A stretch of DNA of 64,000 nucleotides from Micrococcales bacterium (GCA_016703125.1 JADJCR010000006.1:1-64000), one strand, 5' to 3'. Positions 44,778 to 54,196 are shown, numbered from the stretch's first letter. The notes: a model not told the origin generated them from the letters alone. Program-made: numbers and translations.

Positions 44778-45211
44778 CAGGTTGTCTCCAGGGCAGCCAG
44801 GGCGTCCACGGCGAGCAGGTACGACGCGACACCGAAGCCGGCGATGGTCCCGCTGGCCACCCCGGCGATGACCGACGTGTGCCGGAACTCCTCGCGTGCC
44901 GCGGGGTTGGAGATGTGCACCTCGATCAGCGGTGCCGTGCGTTGCGCAGCAGCGTCGCGCAGGCCATAGCTGTAGTGCGTGAACGCGGCCGGGTTGAGGA
45001 TGACCGGCAGCCTGCCATCGGCGGCCTCGTGCAACCACGAGATCAGTTCGGCCTCGGAGTCGGTCTGGCGGACATCGGCCTTCATGCCCTTCGTCGCGGC
45101 GTACTCCATCACCGACTGGCGAAGCTGCTCGAAGTCGGTCGATCCGTACACGTCCGGCTCCCGGCTGCCAAGACGCGAGAGGTTCGGCCCGTTGAGAACA
45201 AGGATCGTCAT
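44777..45211 (-). CDS. aroQ: 3-dehydroquinate dehydratase, type II
   Basis: 144 residues. Third step of the shikimate pathway. Type II signature at the N-terminus, VLNGPNLSRLGSREPDVYG, with the catalytic Tyr; NPAAFTHYSYGLRDA and the His-containing EVHISNPAAREEFRHTSV complete the active site. Overlaps aroB by 4 nt and the pepQ start by one base. Confidence 0.96.
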   Translation of the reverse strand: MTILVLNGPNLSRLGSREPDVYGSTDFEQLRQSVMEYAATKGMKADVRQTDSEAELISWLHEAADGRLPVILNPAAFTHYSYGLRDAAAQRTAPLIEVHISNPAAREEFRHTSVIAGVASGTIAGFGVASYLLAVDALAALETT

Positions 45212-46281
45212 GGGGTCACCTGCGCGTACGCGGCCGCGACCAGCGCGGGGTCGGGTCCGACGAGCATCTCGGGGCGTGCCACATCGGACAGTATGACGAA
45301 CCGCAACGTGTCACCACGGGTCTTCTTGTCCCGCATCATCGCGTCCAGCAGTCGCGGGAACTGCCCGTCGTAGGTCGTGGGCAGGCCCACCGACGTCAGC
45401 ACCGCTCGGTGCCGGTCGACCACGTCGTCGCCCAGTCGCCCGGCAAGGCGGGCCAGTTCGGCGGCGTAGACCATGCCCACCGCGATGGCCGGGCCATGGC
45501 GCCAGCGGTAGCGTTCGTTGCGCTCGATGGCGTGGCCGAGGGTGTGCCCGTAGTTCAGCACTTCGCGGCCCAGGGCCACGTCCAGGGACTCGCGGAAGTC
45601 GCCGGACACCACATCGGCTTTCACCCGGATGGCACGCACGATGGCCTCCTCCAGCGCAGTGGACGCTGCCGAGAGGATCCCCTCTGGATCAGCCTCCACC
45701 AGTTCCAGGATCGCCGGATCGGCGATGAACCCGGCCTTGATCACCTCCGCCAGCCCGGAGATCATCTCCGCCCGGGGCAGTTCGGCAAGGGTGTCCAAGT
45801 CGCAGACCACCCCCACCGGTTCGTGGAACGCGCCCACGAGGTTCTTCCCCGCGGCGGTGTTGATGCCCGTCTTGCCGCCCACCGCCGCGTCCACCATGGC
45901 CAGCAACGTCGTCGGCACCTGCACGATCGCCACCCCGCGCAACCAGGTGGCGGCGACGAAGCCGGCAAGGTCGGTCGTGGTGCCGCCGCCCACGGCGACC
46001 AGGGCGTCACTGCGGGTGAAACCGTTGTCGCCCAGCACGGTCCAGCAGTAGTTCAGCACCTCGACGCTCTTCGCGTCCTCGGCGTCGGGGATCTCGATGG
46101 AGATGGCCTCCACCGACAGATCCCCGCGCAGTTGCTCCCCGGTGGCCCGCAGTGCCCGCGGGTGGATCACCGCCACCCGGGAAGCCGTCGCCGGGATGCT
46201 GGCCAGCACGTGATCGAACAGGCCACGACCCACGACCACCGGGTAGCTGCTCGCGCCCCGGACCTCGATCGTCTGCGTCAT
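45208..46281 (-). CDS. aroB: 3-dehydroquinate synthase
   Basis: 357 residues. Second step of the shikimate pathway, NAD- and metal-dependent. NAD-binding glycine block VAVGGGTTTDLAGFVAATWLRG, then VPTTLLAMVDAAVGGKTGIN and KNLVGAFHEP; metal ligands Glu in LAEVIKAG, His in NYGHTLGHAIE and in RHGPAIAVGM. Start ATG 46281 overlaps aroK by 4 nt (ATGA). Confidence 0.97.
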   Translation of the reverse strand: MTQTIEVRGASSYPVVVGRGLFDHVLASIPATASRVAVIHPRALRATGEQLRGDLSVEAISIEIPDAEDAKSVEVLNYCWTVLGDNGFTRSDALVAVGGGTTTDLAGFVAATWLRGVAIVQVPTTLLAMVDAAVGGKTGINTAAGKNLVGAFHEPVGVVCDLDTLAELPRAEMISGLAEVIKAGFIADPAILELVEADPEGILSAASTALEEAIVRAIRVKADVVSGDFRESLDVALGREVLNYGHTLGHAIERNERYRWRHGPAIAVGMVYAAELARLAGRLGDDVVDRHRAVLTSVGLPTTYDGQFPRLLDAMMRDKKTRGDTLRFVILSDVARPEMLVGPDPALVAAAYAQVTP

Positions 46282-46781
46282 CGACCGGCCTCCCATCTGA
46301 CCACTTCTTCGGCGATCTGCACCGGATCCCGGTCGTCGGTCGGCATTGTGTGCCGGGCCGCCGGCCGGTAGACCTCGGCGCGCTGCTGCAGCATGTCGTG
46401 CAACTGACCGCGGACGTTGCCCATGGCCACGGGCCGGGACCCGGACAGGCCGGTCCGGCGCGCGGCGGCCACCAGGCCCACCTCCAGCCAGACCGTCGGC
46501 ACCGGCGCCAGTCCCTCGCGGACCCGGGGCGACATCGGCGCACCACTGCCCACCGCGACCACCGCGCCGTCGGCGTCAAGGGCCGCGAGCACGAGTGCCT
46601 CCTCCGCGACGCGGAAAGCCGCCTCATCGTCGATCACGGCCTCAGCGACACTGTGGCCGTACCTGCGCTCGTACTCAGTGTCGGTGTCCACGAAGTCGGC
46701 GCCCCACATGTCCGCCACCAGCGCCCCGACGGCCGACTTCCCGGCGCCAGGCGCCCCGATCAGTGCCAGCCGGGCGCTCAC
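46278..46781 (-). CDS. aroK: Shikimate kinase
   Basis: 167 residues. P-loop GAPGAGKSAVG near residue 9, shikimate-binding DTDTEYERR (family D-x-D) and the GSGAP loop in place of the usual GGG. The lid Arg region is RTGLSGSRP. It converts shikimate to shikimate-3-phosphate. Overlaps both aroB and aroC by 4 nt. Confidence 0.95.
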   Translation of the reverse strand: MSARLALIGAPGAGKSAVGALVADMWGADFVDTDTEYERRYGHSVAEAVIDDEAAFRVAEEALVLAALDADGAVVAVGSGAPMSPRVREGLAPVPTVWLEVGLVAAARRTGLSGSRPVAMGNVRGQLHDMLQQRAEVYRPAARHTMPTDDRDPVQIAEEVVRWEAGR

Positions 46782-47947
46782 CGCAGACTGTCCAGGTAAG
46801 CAGCCAGATTGCGGCGCACCTCCGGCAGGCTGTCGCCCCCGGTCTTCTCCAGCAGAGCATCGGCCAGCACCAGGGCCACCATGGCCTCGGCGATGACCCC
46901 GGCGGCCGGGACCGCACAGGCGTCGGAGCGCTGGTTGATGGCGGTGGCCGGCTCGCCGGTGGCGACATCGATGGTGCGCAGCGCCCGGGGGACGGTGCTT
47001 ATCGGTTTCATCGCTGCCCGCACGCGCAACGGCTCGCCGGTGGACATGCCCCCCTCGGTACCGCCGCTGTGGCCGGTTTCCCGGGTCAGTTCCCCGTCGA
47101 CCAGCAGGATCTCGTCCTGGGCGGCCGAGCCACGCATGCCGGCCAACGCGAAGCCGTCACCGACCTCCACCCCTTTGATGGCCTGGATGCCCATGAGCGC
47201 CGAGGCCAAGCGGGCGTCGAGGCGACGGTCGGCGTGGACGTAACTCCCCAGCCCCGGCGGCAGCTCCTCGGCGATGACCTCGACGACTCCCCCGAGGGTG
47301 TCGGCGTCGGCCTTGGCCGCGTCGATCTCGGCCACCATGGCCCGGCCGGTCTGCGGGTCCGCACAGCGCACGGGGTCGGCGTCGATGGCGGCCTGGTCGG
47401 CGAAGACCGGCGGCGGCCCGGCGCTGGCCACACTGCCGATCCGCACCACATGGCTGAAGACGTGCACCCCGGCGGCCTGCTCCAGCAGCGCCTTGGCCAG
47501 GACCCCGAGGGCCACCCGGGCGGCTGTCTCACGGGCGCTGGCCCGCTCCAGCACCGGCCGGGCGTCGTGGAAACCGTACTTCTGCATCCCCACGAGATCG
47601 GCGTGGCCGGGGCGGGGCCGTGTCAGAGGGGCGTTGCGGGCCAGCCCGGCCAGCACCTGCTCGGCCACGGGGTCGGCGGCCATGACCTGCTCCCATTTCG
47701 GCCATTCCGAGTTGCCCACGCTGATGGCGATCGGCCCGCCCTGCGTGCGCCCGTGCCGGACGCCGGCCAGCAGGCTCACGTCATCGGCTTCGAACTTCTG
47801 CCGGGCGCCCCGACCGTATCCGAGCCGTCGGCGCGCCAGTCCGGCGGCAACATCATCGGTGGTGACGGCGACGTCGGCAGGCATCCCTTCCAGCACCGCG
47901 GTGAGCACCGGCCCGTGCGACTCCCCTGCCGTCAACCATCTGAGCAT
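46778..47947 (-). CDS. aroC: Chorismate synthase
   Basis: 389 residues. Last shikimate step, needing reduced FMN. Signatures: LRWLTAGESHGPVLTAVLEGMPA, RRRLGYGRGARQKFEADDV, TRPRPGHADLVGMQKYGFHDARPVLERASARETAARVA, SGGTEGGMSTGEPLRVRAAMKP. First gene of the aroC-aroK-aroB-aroQ-pepQ-efp-nusB series in transcription order, 49 bp after the pilus gene at 47,997, so it could receive read-through from the pilus cluster. Confidence 0.97.
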   Translation of the reverse strand: MLRWLTAGESHGPVLTAVLEGMPADVAVTTDDVAAGLARRRLGYGRGARQKFEADDVSLLAGVRHGRTQGGPIAISVGNSEWPKWEQVMAADPVAEQVLAGLARNAPLTRPRPGHADLVGMQKYGFHDARPVLERASARETAARVALGVLAKALLEQAAGVHVFSHVVRIGSVASAGPPPVFADQAAIDADPVRCADPQTGRAMVAEIDAAKADADTLGGVVEVIAEELPPGLGSYVHADRRLDARLASALMGIQAIKGVEVGDGFALAGMRGSAAQDEILLVDGELTRETGHSGGTEGGMSTGEPLRVRAAMKPISTVPRALRTIDVATGEPATAINQRSDACAVPAAGVIAEAMVALVLADALLEKTGGDSLPEVRRNLAAYLDSLR

Positions 47948-47996
47948 GGTTCATATCGTGTCATGCGGGCCGACGGCCGGCGGGCACCCCGGCGGA

Positions 47997-48680
47997 TCAA
48001 AGCCGCTCTGTGGTGCCCCGGCAGACGCTCACCCGGGCGGGCTTCTCAGCTCGTTCCAGCCACACACAGTTCCCGCCCAGCGGCGACACGTAGGTCACGC
48101 CCTGCACGCCTGGCACCGACTGGTACAGCCGGGTGCGGTCACCGTCCACGCGGGCGACGATGAAGTCGTCCTCCAGCGACAGGACCGTCACCGGCACGGA
48201 GTCCTCGGCGTCCTTGCCCTTGTCGATCGGCTTGGGGACAGGATCCACCTTCTTCTTCTTGCTGTCGGAGTCCGAGGGCTTCGTGGAGTCTGATGTCGAC
48301 GAGCCGTCGATCTTCGGGGCGTTGCGGGAGGTCTTGGTCGTCGGTGACGGGGACGGTGACGGCGACGCACCCGTGTTCTTCGGTGGGGTCGAGGTGCCGG
48401 GATCGTTGGCGTCGTCCTCGCTGCCCTCCAGTGGGGTGAAGGGGTTGGGGTTGCTCCGGCTGACCACTGTGGTCACGACGGCATCGGTCACCGGCTGCAC
48501 GGGTTCCACAGGCTCGATCGTCGGGGAGGCGGTCGGTGAGGCGTGTGGCACGGGCTCCTCGGCCTGCGCGTCGTCGCCACCGCCACCCACCAGTAGGTAC
48601 AGCCCGCCGAGTGCCGCGACGCACAGGGCCACCACGAGCATGATGACTGCGCGCCGGTTCTCCTGCAGGTACTCCGACAT
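47997..48680 (-). CDS. Membrane-anchored protein of unknown function in the PilP position of the pilus cluster
   Basis: 227 residues. Short cytoplasmic start, one transmembrane helix (about residues 12-33, MLVVALCVAALGGLYLLVGG), then a long Pro/Ser/Thr/Asp-rich linker (to about residue 150) and a small C-terminal domain (VPVTVLSLEDDFIVARVDGDR, two Cys). Layout and position after pilM-pilN-pilO recall PilP of Gram-negative systems, but sequence similarity is not evident and there is no outer-membrane secretin here to connect to. ATG 48680 follows GGAGGTGA at good spacing; the GTG at 48,686 is too close. Confidence 0.6.
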   Translation of the reverse strand: MSEYLQENRRAVIMLVVALCVAALGGLYLLVGGGGDDAQAEEPVPHASPTASPTIEPVEPVQPVTDAVVTTVVSRSNPNPFTPLEGSEDDANDPGTSTPPKNTGASPSPSPSPTTKTSRNAPKIDGSSTSDSTKPSDSDSKKKKVDPVPKPIDKGKDAEDSVPVTVLSLEDDFIVARVDGDRTRLYQSVPGVQGVTYVSPLGGNCVWLERAEKPARVSVCRGTTERL

Positions 48681-48682
48681 GG

Positions 48683-49390
48683 TCACTCACCTCCTGTGCG
48701 CAGGTCCGCGGGCAGGCGCACATCATCACCGTTGAGGACGAAGACCCGCGCCTGCATGGTGAAGGTGAGCGGCCCGGCGGATCCGGTCTGCCCGGAGTTG
48801 CGGCTGATGTCGAGGCTGGTGACCAGGAACGCGCGCTGCTGCTGTTCGAGGCGCGCGATGAGTTGCTTGATCGAGTTGTACGAACCCTGACCGGCCAGCG
48901 TCATCGGCACGTAGGCGACGCCTGTGTTCTTGGGGGCGACACCCTGCCCGAGGTTGGTGGGGTTGGGAGCCGGGGCTGCCGGAGCCTGCGACTCACCGTT
49001 GTTCTCGGAGTCCGAGGCCGACGGGGTCGGGGTCGGCTTCACCTTGAACAGCGTGATCTGACCCGGCTGCAGGGAGTCCAGTTCCACGCCCTCGGCGCGT
49101 GCCTCCGCCTGGATCGTGCGCATGAGTTTGGGGACGTCGACGTCCTTGGGGATCTTGGCGCGGATCCGTTGCAGGGCGTCGATCTGCTGCTGGAGATCCT
49201 CCTCCTGTGCCGCGAGTTGCTTGGTCTGGGCCACCGTGGCGTCGGTCTTCTCGTTGGTGGTCGTGACCTGCTGCTTGGTCTGCGACACCGAACTGTAGAC
49301 CGGGTTCACGGCGACCATCCAGACGACGTAGGCGAGCAGGATGACGCCGAGCAGGCCGCCGATCAGCCAGAAGCGCGGGTTGTTCTTCAT
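48683..49390 (-). CDS. pilO: Type IV pilus alignment protein PilO
   Basis: 235 residues. N-terminal transmembrane helix (FWLIGGLLGVILLAYVVWMVAV), a coiled coil (about 35-90, VSQTKQQVTTTNEKTDATVAQTK), then a ferredoxin-like domain interrupted by a Pro/Ala/Ser-rich insert (about 130-165). The motif IRAKIPKDVDVPKLMRTIQAEARAEGV is typical for PilO. Pairs with PilN in the inner-membrane alignment complex. Overlaps pilN and the next gene by 4 nt each. Confidence 0.85.
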   Translation of the reverse strand: MKNNPRFWLIGGLLGVILLAYVVWMVAVNPVYSSVSQTKQQVTTTNEKTDATVAQTKQLAAQEEDLQQQIDALQRIRAKIPKDVDVPKLMRTIQAEARAEGVELDSLQPGQITLFKVKPTPTPSASDSENNGESQAPAAPAPNPTNLGQGVAPKNTGVAYVPMTLAGQGSYNSIKQLIARLEQQQRAFLVTSLDISRNSGQTGSAGPLTFTMQARVFVLNGDDVRLPADLRTGGE

Positions 49391-50148
49391 CGTGCACCTT
49401 CCACATACCGGCCGGACAGCGCCTGGTCGGTCAGCTCCGCGGTGTTGCTGAAGGTGTAGATCCCGATTGTGCTGTCGCGCGACACCTCGGTGAGGATCAC
49501 GTTCTGGTAGTCCGGTGTGGCCCGCAGGACGTCGATCCACGCCGAGACGTCGTTGAAACTGGCCGCCTCCCCGGCGAAGGTCACGGTGCCCACCGGAAGG
49601 TCGGCTGTCTGGTCGGTCGACGGCGTGGCGGTCGTCCCGCTGCCCGCCTCGGGATCACCGATCATCATGGACACCTGCGTCAGGGACACATTGGCCGGCG
49701 TGACGGCCGCCAACTGCGTCACCAGTCGCGCTACCTGCACCTCGTTGCCCATGGCCTGGGCCAGTTCGTAACGGGCTGCATCCACCGCCGCGTAGACCGC
49801 CGGGACCTCCGCGTACTGCGCTTTGTCCGCCTCCGCACTGCGCAGTGCTTGCTGGGATGCCGACAGTTGCGCGTTGGCCGACGCGAGTTCCATGCGCCCG
49901 ACGAGGTAGAGCAACGCCAGCACCCCGAGCAGCGTCAGGCCGACGATGGCCACGATGCGCTTGGACTGCCCCACGGCCCGGCGTAGCACGATGGCCGGCG
50001 GCATGAGGTCGGGCAGGGGGAACTCGCGGCGGTTGAGCAGTGCGTCCAGACCGGCCTGTGGGGTGGCCACCCGCACGAGCCGTTCCTGGTCACTGCCACC
50101 GGGCTGGTCATGACCGGTCGGCGATGCGGGGTTGTACGAGGTGGTCAT
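49387..50148 (-). CDS. pilN: Type IV pilus assembly protein PilN
   Basis: 253 residues. The cytoplasmic N-terminus with LPDLMPPAIVLRRAVGQSKR carries a form of the PilM-binding motif. One transmembrane helix (IVAIVGLTLLGVLALLYLVG), a coiled coil (ANAQLSASQQALRSAEADKA) and a ferredoxin-like periplasmic-type domain follow (VTFAGEAASFNDVSAWIDVLRATP). Overlaps both neighbours by 4 nt. Confidence 0.85.
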   Translation of the reverse strand: MTTSYNPASPTGHDQPGGSDQERLVRVATPQAGLDALLNRREFPLPDLMPPAIVLRRAVGQSKRIVAIVGLTLLGVLALLYLVGRMELASANAQLSASQQALRSAEADKAQYAEVPAVYAAVDAARYELAQAMGNEVQVARLVTQLAAVTPANVSLTQVSMMIGDPEAGSGTTATPSTDQTADLPVGTVTFAGEAASFNDVSAWIDVLRATPDYQNVILTEVSRDSTIGIYTFSNTAELTDQALSGRYVEGAR

Positions 50149-51200
50149 GCCGCCCCCATTGCCAGTCCCACGGCCGCCATCGACGCCGGGCTCGCGGCGT
50201 ACGCGACCTCCTCAGCGGACAGCGAACGCCCGTTGCGCACATTCTGTGCCGTCGCGGCCTCGACTGGCACGCGCAGCACACCGTTGAGGATCGGGACCAG
50301 ACCGAGAGTGGCACCGCCGCCGCCGACGACGTAGGCACGCTCAATCGGGCGGCCTTCACTGGTCTTGAAGAAGTCGACCGAGGTGCGGATGTCGGTGACC
50401 AAATCGGACAACGCCGTGCGCATGGCCACCTCGGTGGCGGAGCGGTCCGCCTGGCTCATGGCCGCCCACATGCCCGGCAGCGCCATCTTCCAGCGTTCCG
50501 CCTCGGCCTCGGTGATGCCCATCTGGTCGGACAGGGCTGAGGTGATGTCGCGTCCCCCCCTGCTGAGGATGCGCACGAAGTGCGGTTGCCCGTGCTCCTG
50601 GATGGTCACGCTGGTCATGGAGCTGCCGATGTCGAACACCGCTTCCGGGCCTGCCGCGTGGGAGTCTGCCACGACTCGCAAGGTGGACAGCGGCGTGAGC
50701 GTCACCGAGACGACGCGCAGCCCCGAGTCCTCCACCGCGTCGACCATCTGCAGCACGCCCTCTTCGCCGGCGGCCACGAGCAGGCCGCGCACCATCCGCG
50801 AACCGTCCTCGTCGAGGACCTCCTCGTACGACAGGAAGTCCAGGACACAGTCCTCGACGGGCATGGGAAGCAGATCACCGGCCAGCAGCGGCAAGGCCTT
50901 CTCAAACTCCTTGGGCGGGACCCAGGGCAGGTCCACCTGGCGCGCGACCATGCGCTGGCTGACCAGTCCCAGATGCACGTTCTTCGAACCGGGTTTGGTG
51001 GATTTCACGAGGTGCCCGATCGCAGCGGCGAGGCCGCGCACGTCCACCACATCGCCGTCGACCACGATGCCGGGCTGGAGCGGCACGTAGCCGATGCGGT
51101 GCAAGGAAGGTCCGGAGCGGCTCTTGACCACGATGGCCAAGCGCACACCCGAGGAACCCACTTCCAGGCCCACTCTCGCCTTGCCCACGGCAACCTCCAT
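50145..51200 (-). CDS. pilM: Type IV pilus assembly ATPase-like protein PilM
   Basis: 351 residues. Actin-like fold: phosphate-1 motif VGLEVGSSGVRLAIV at the N-terminus, phosphate-2 VFDIGSSMTSVTI near residue 200, and adenosine motif AYVVGGGGATLGLVPIL near 290, the FtsA/PilM pattern. It forms the cytoplasmic ring with PilN. ATG 51200 was chosen as it directly precedes the fold; the frame is open to 51,233. It is 58 bp downstream of the prepilin peptidase. Confidence 0.9.
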   Translation of the reverse strand: MEVAVGKARVGLEVGSSGVRLAIVVKSRSGPSLHRIGYVPLQPGIVVDGDVVDVRGLAAAIGHLVKSTKPGSKNVHLGLVSQRMVARQVDLPWVPPKEFEKALPLLAGDLLPMPVEDCVLDFLSYEEVLDEDGSRMVRGLLVAAGEEGVLQMVDAVEDSGLRVVSVTLTPLSTLRVVADSHAAGPEAVFDIGSSMTSVTIQEHGQPHFVRILSRGGRDITSALSDQMGITEAEAERWKMALPGMWAAMSQADRSATEVAMRTALSDLVTDIRTSVDFFKTSEGRPIERAYVVGGGGATLGLVPILNGVLRVPVEAATAQNVRNGRSLSAEEVAYAASPASMAAVGLAMGAA

Positions 51201-51258
51201 TCCGCGCTTCACCGTGGCATCGGCGCGAACCACCGAATTGTTGAGTGCGGAATACCGA

Positions 51259-52026
51259 TCAGCCCAGCAGGCCCGCGTACCAATCCGCGATCGGGGTGCC
51301 CCACACCACTGCTGCCAAGGCCGCGATGATCATGAAGGGACCGAACGGCAGTGCGCTCTTGCGCCCGGCCTTGCCCACGACCATCGCAGAGACCCCCCAG
51401 ACAGCACCCAGCAGGAAGGCGCCGAACCCGCCGACGACCAGGGCCCCCCAGCCGGTCCAGGCCATGACACTGCCCAGCGACAGGGCGAGTTTGGCGTCCC
51501 CCCAGCCCATGCCGCGGGGGAAGAGCAGGGCGATGACGGCGAAGAAGAGGGCGAACGCCAGCCCACCGAGTAGCGCACGCCGGAAGTCCGTCCACTGCGT
51601 CTCCAGGCCCGCGGTGAGGGCGAAGCCCACGAGGACGACGGCATACGTGGAGAAGGTCAGGACGTTGGGAAGGCGGTGGTGGGCGATGTCGATCAGCAGC
51701 AGGGCGATGCACGCAGCGACGAACCAGAGCGCGAAAGGCAGCAGGACCGACCAGCCCACCCAGGCCGCCGTCATCGCGAAGGCGAGTCCCGTGCCGGCCT
51801 CCACCAGCGGGTAACGCGCGGAGATCCGGTCACCACAGTCCCGGCAGCGTCCCCGCAGCAGCAGCCACGAGACGACCGGGATGTTGTCATACGGGCGGAT
51901 CGAATGCCCGCACGAGGGGCAGTGGGATCCGGGGTGCGACAACGACTCCCTCCGAGGCAGGCGCCACACCACCACGTTGAGGAACGAGCCGATGGCCAGC
52001 CCCAGTATCCCCGCGACCACGATCAC
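51259..52026 (-). CDS. pilD: Prepilin peptidase / N-methyltransferase
   Basis: 255 residues, about eight helices. Zinc-binding Cys pairs CPSCGHSI and CRDCGDRI flank PYDNIPVVSWLLLRG, and the two catalytic aspartates lie in LLLIDIAHHRLPN and GMGWGDAKLALSLG. Cleaves the leaders of the prepilins encoded upstream and N-methylates the new N-terminus. GTG 52026 sits 6 nt after TAGGCT, so the pilD-pilM-pilN-pilO unit can start from its own promoter. Confidence 0.95.
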   Translation of the reverse strand: MIVVAGILGLAIGSFLNVVVWRLPRRESLSHPGSHCPSCGHSIRPYDNIPVVSWLLLRGRCRDCGDRISARYPLVEAGTGLAFAMTAAWVGWSVLLPFALWFVAACIALLLIDIAHHRLPNVLTFSTYAVVLVGFALTAGLETQWTDFRRALLGGLAFALFFAVIALLFPRGMGWGDAKLALSLGSVMAWTGWGALVVGGFGAFLLGAVWGVSAMVVGKAGRKSALPFGPFMIIAALAAVVWGTPIADWYAGLLG

Positions 52027-52032
52027 GGGTGC

Positions 52033-52038
52033 AGCCTA
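52033..52038 (-). promoter_or_regulatory. -10 element of pilD, leaderless type
   Basis: TAGGCT followed by 6 nt and the GTG at 52026. Confidence 0.45.
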
Positions 52039-52075
52039 GTGGGGCGGGCACTGCCCCCGGGCGGGCCTGTGGACA

Positions 52076-54196
52076 TCAGTAGCGTGGCTTCAGCTCACCT
52101 GTGACCTTCGACCCCCAAGCCGCGTTCGTCCACTGCGGGAAGTACGGCGGAGAGGCGAACTGTAGACGGGCATCGTAGGAGTAGTCCTTGTCGAAGCCGG
52201 TGCCACCGGACGTTCCCACCGCTCCGCGCCACTTCTGGGCGATGGAGCCGCGGACCGCTAGCCGGCCCAGGTCGGCGCCCCGGTTGTAGTTCTGCACCCA
52301 GAAACTGCGCTGCAGCGTCTGGATGGCGGCGTAGACCCAGCGCGTGCCCGACGACGAGGTCAATCCCGGGTAGCTGATGTTGCTGTAGGACGTGCCGCGG
52401 GTCTTCGTCGTTCTCCACGTGCACGTGATGGTGTTGTTGTTGGACCCGCCCGAGTTGGGACTGGAGATGTTGGTGCTGCTGTTCGCAGGACAGGTCTTGC
52501 TGAGGTTGCTGGGACTCTTCACCGTGCTGGTCAACTGCTCGGTGGTCGACGAGATCGCGCGCGACACGGGATGGTAGACCACCACGGAGTTGGCGGCCAC
52601 CAGCCCGACCATGTCCGGTCCGATCGGCGTGTTCCCCTTGGCGCTGCTGCTGATCGCGAGGTCGTTGGTGACGATGACGTTGTTCTGCGCGGCGATCGTC
52701 ACCCGGCCCTTGACTGTGCCCTCGATGTACACGTTGCCCAGCCCGCAGTCGAACGTCGTCGGGTGGTTGTCCCCGGTGGGGACCTCGGTGCCGCGCTGTG
52801 GGTTGGGTACGAAGGTGCTGTCCAGGACCCACGTGCCGCTGACCTTCTTCCACTTCTTGGTGATGGTGTACGCGCTGGAGGACGGATCGTAGTAGCTGAT
52901 GTCGGTGACGTCCGCGGAGGTGGTCCCGGTGCCGGTGGGGATCACATCGTTGGACGTGCTGCCCGAGGTCGTCCCGTTGACGACCTGGCCGGGCACGCAG
53001 GTGGCCGAGCCCGAGGGAGCGGCCTGCACGTAGATGACCAACTCGTCCGGCATCGTCACCGTCTGACCGGTGCCCGGGTACTTCTGACCGGACGCCGGGA
53101 CGAACTGCGAGGCGTTCCCGCAGTTCAGGTCCGACGGCGACCCAGGTCCCTTGAGATCCTGCCCGGCGCTGGTCGTGTTCCAGACAGTCATGGTGCCGTT
53201 GCTGTTGAACCGGATGCGGGTGTCGCCGTAGTAGTTGCAGCCGGGGTAGGTGACGAACTTGTCGGAGTTGTCCGGCAGGTACAACTGCAATGCCGGACGG
53301 GCCCCGGCGGTCCCCACGTAGGGGTTGGTCGACGAGGTGCTGCGCCAGCACTTCCCCTTGCCCGCGTTGGTGCCGACTCCGCTGCCGTCCGGCCGGCCGG
53401 CGGTCTCGGTGCACGCCGGATCGGCAACCTCGAACCCCTTGAGGAACCGCGGCCGACTGCTGCCCGAACCGCCCATGAGCGGGGTGTCGTTGAAGTGCAC
53501 GTCGCCATCGAGGACGTCGTTGCCGGCGAACTGGATCTCCGCGCAGTCGTCAGAGGTCACACGGGGTCCACCCTGCCACCAGTACGTCGCCAGCGACGGG
53601 CCGCTACGACCGCAGACGTCATACCTCGCTCCACCGGTGGACAGCGAGTTGGTCCCGCCCGGTGGGTAGGCGACGGTGTTCTGCGGGTCGGCGTCCTCGA
53701 AGTCCGTGTAGTACAGGAAGTCGGTGGAGCCGCCACGGGCAACACGGACCTGAATGGTGCGCGAGACCCCGCGCACCCTGCCGGTCGACTCGACCCAGAC
53801 CGAGCCGTCCTTCCAGAAGTTCGCCGTATTGACGTCGTAGTGGAACCTCCCAGCAGTGGTGTTGCCGGCCTGTACATCCACCCAGCCCGGTGCGGTGCCG
53901 CTGTTCCAGCCACAACTGTTGGCCTCGGCCTTGGGGCCCTTGAGGGCCACGTTGTCGCAGTCCACGGTCATCGCGTAGGCGTCAGTCCGGTTCAGTCTCG
54001 CCAGGTAGTCGTCGACGCCGGCCTGCGCCGCAGCCAGTGCGGCCTGCCAGTTCTCGTCACGGCGGACCTGGGGGGCGACGTTGACGGCGTAGGCGAGGGC
54101 GGAGGCCACCACCACAGTCATGATGGAGATCATCCCCATCACCATGATCATGGCGGCACCACGGTCGCGGATGGCGGGCTGCTCAGACATCATCAT
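52076..54196 (-). CDS. Large PilX-like minor pilin/adhesin
   Basis: About 706 residues. The N-terminus (RDRGAAMIMVMGMISIMTVVVASALAYAVN) is a hydrophobic helix after a short charged leader without the usual FTLIE sequence, as in PilX_N proteins. The rest is an exported Ser/Thr/Gly/Asn-rich domain with about ten Cys (for example CGRSGP, CTETAG, CNYYGD, CTWRTTKT), including polar-repeat beta-type sequence. It probably caps or decorates the pilus, but no adhesin family is recognised. One of three ATG codons at 54,196-54,188 after GGAGGTGATC is the start. It is transcribed with the two preceding pilins. Confidence 0.65.
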   Translation of the reverse strand: MMMSEQPAIRDRGAAMIMVMGMISIMTVVVASALAYAVNVAPQVRRDENWQAALAAAQAGVDDYLARLNRTDAYAMTVDCDNVALKGPKAEANSCGWNSGTAPGWVDVQAGNTTAGRFHYDVNTANFWKDGSVWVESTGRVRGVSRTIQVRVARGGSTDFLYYTDFEDADPQNTVAYPPGGTNSLSTGGARYDVCGRSGPSLATYWWQGGPRVTSDDCAEIQFAGNDVLDGDVHFNDTPLMGGSGSSRPRFLKGFEVADPACTETAGRPDGSGVGTNAGKGKCWRSTSSTNPYVGTAGARPALQLYLPDNSDKFVTYPGCNYYGDTRIRFNSNGTMTVWNTTSAGQDLKGPGSPSDLNCGNASQFVPASGQKYPGTGQTVTMPDELVIYVQAAPSGSATCVPGQVVNGTTSGSTSNDVIPTGTGTTSADVTDISYYDPSSSAYTITKKWKKVSGTWVLDSTFVPNPQRGTEVPTGDNHPTTFDCGLGNVYIEGTVKGRVTIAAQNNVIVTNDLAISSSAKGNTPIGPDMVGLVAANSVVVYHPVSRAISSTTEQLTSTVKSPSNLSKTCPANSSTNISSPNSGGSNNNTITCTWRTTKTRGTSYSNISYPGLTSSSGTRWVYAAIQTLQRSFWVQNYNRGADLGRLAVRGSIAQKWRGAVGTSGGTGFDKDYSYDARLQFASPPYFPQWTNAAWGSKVTGELKPRY

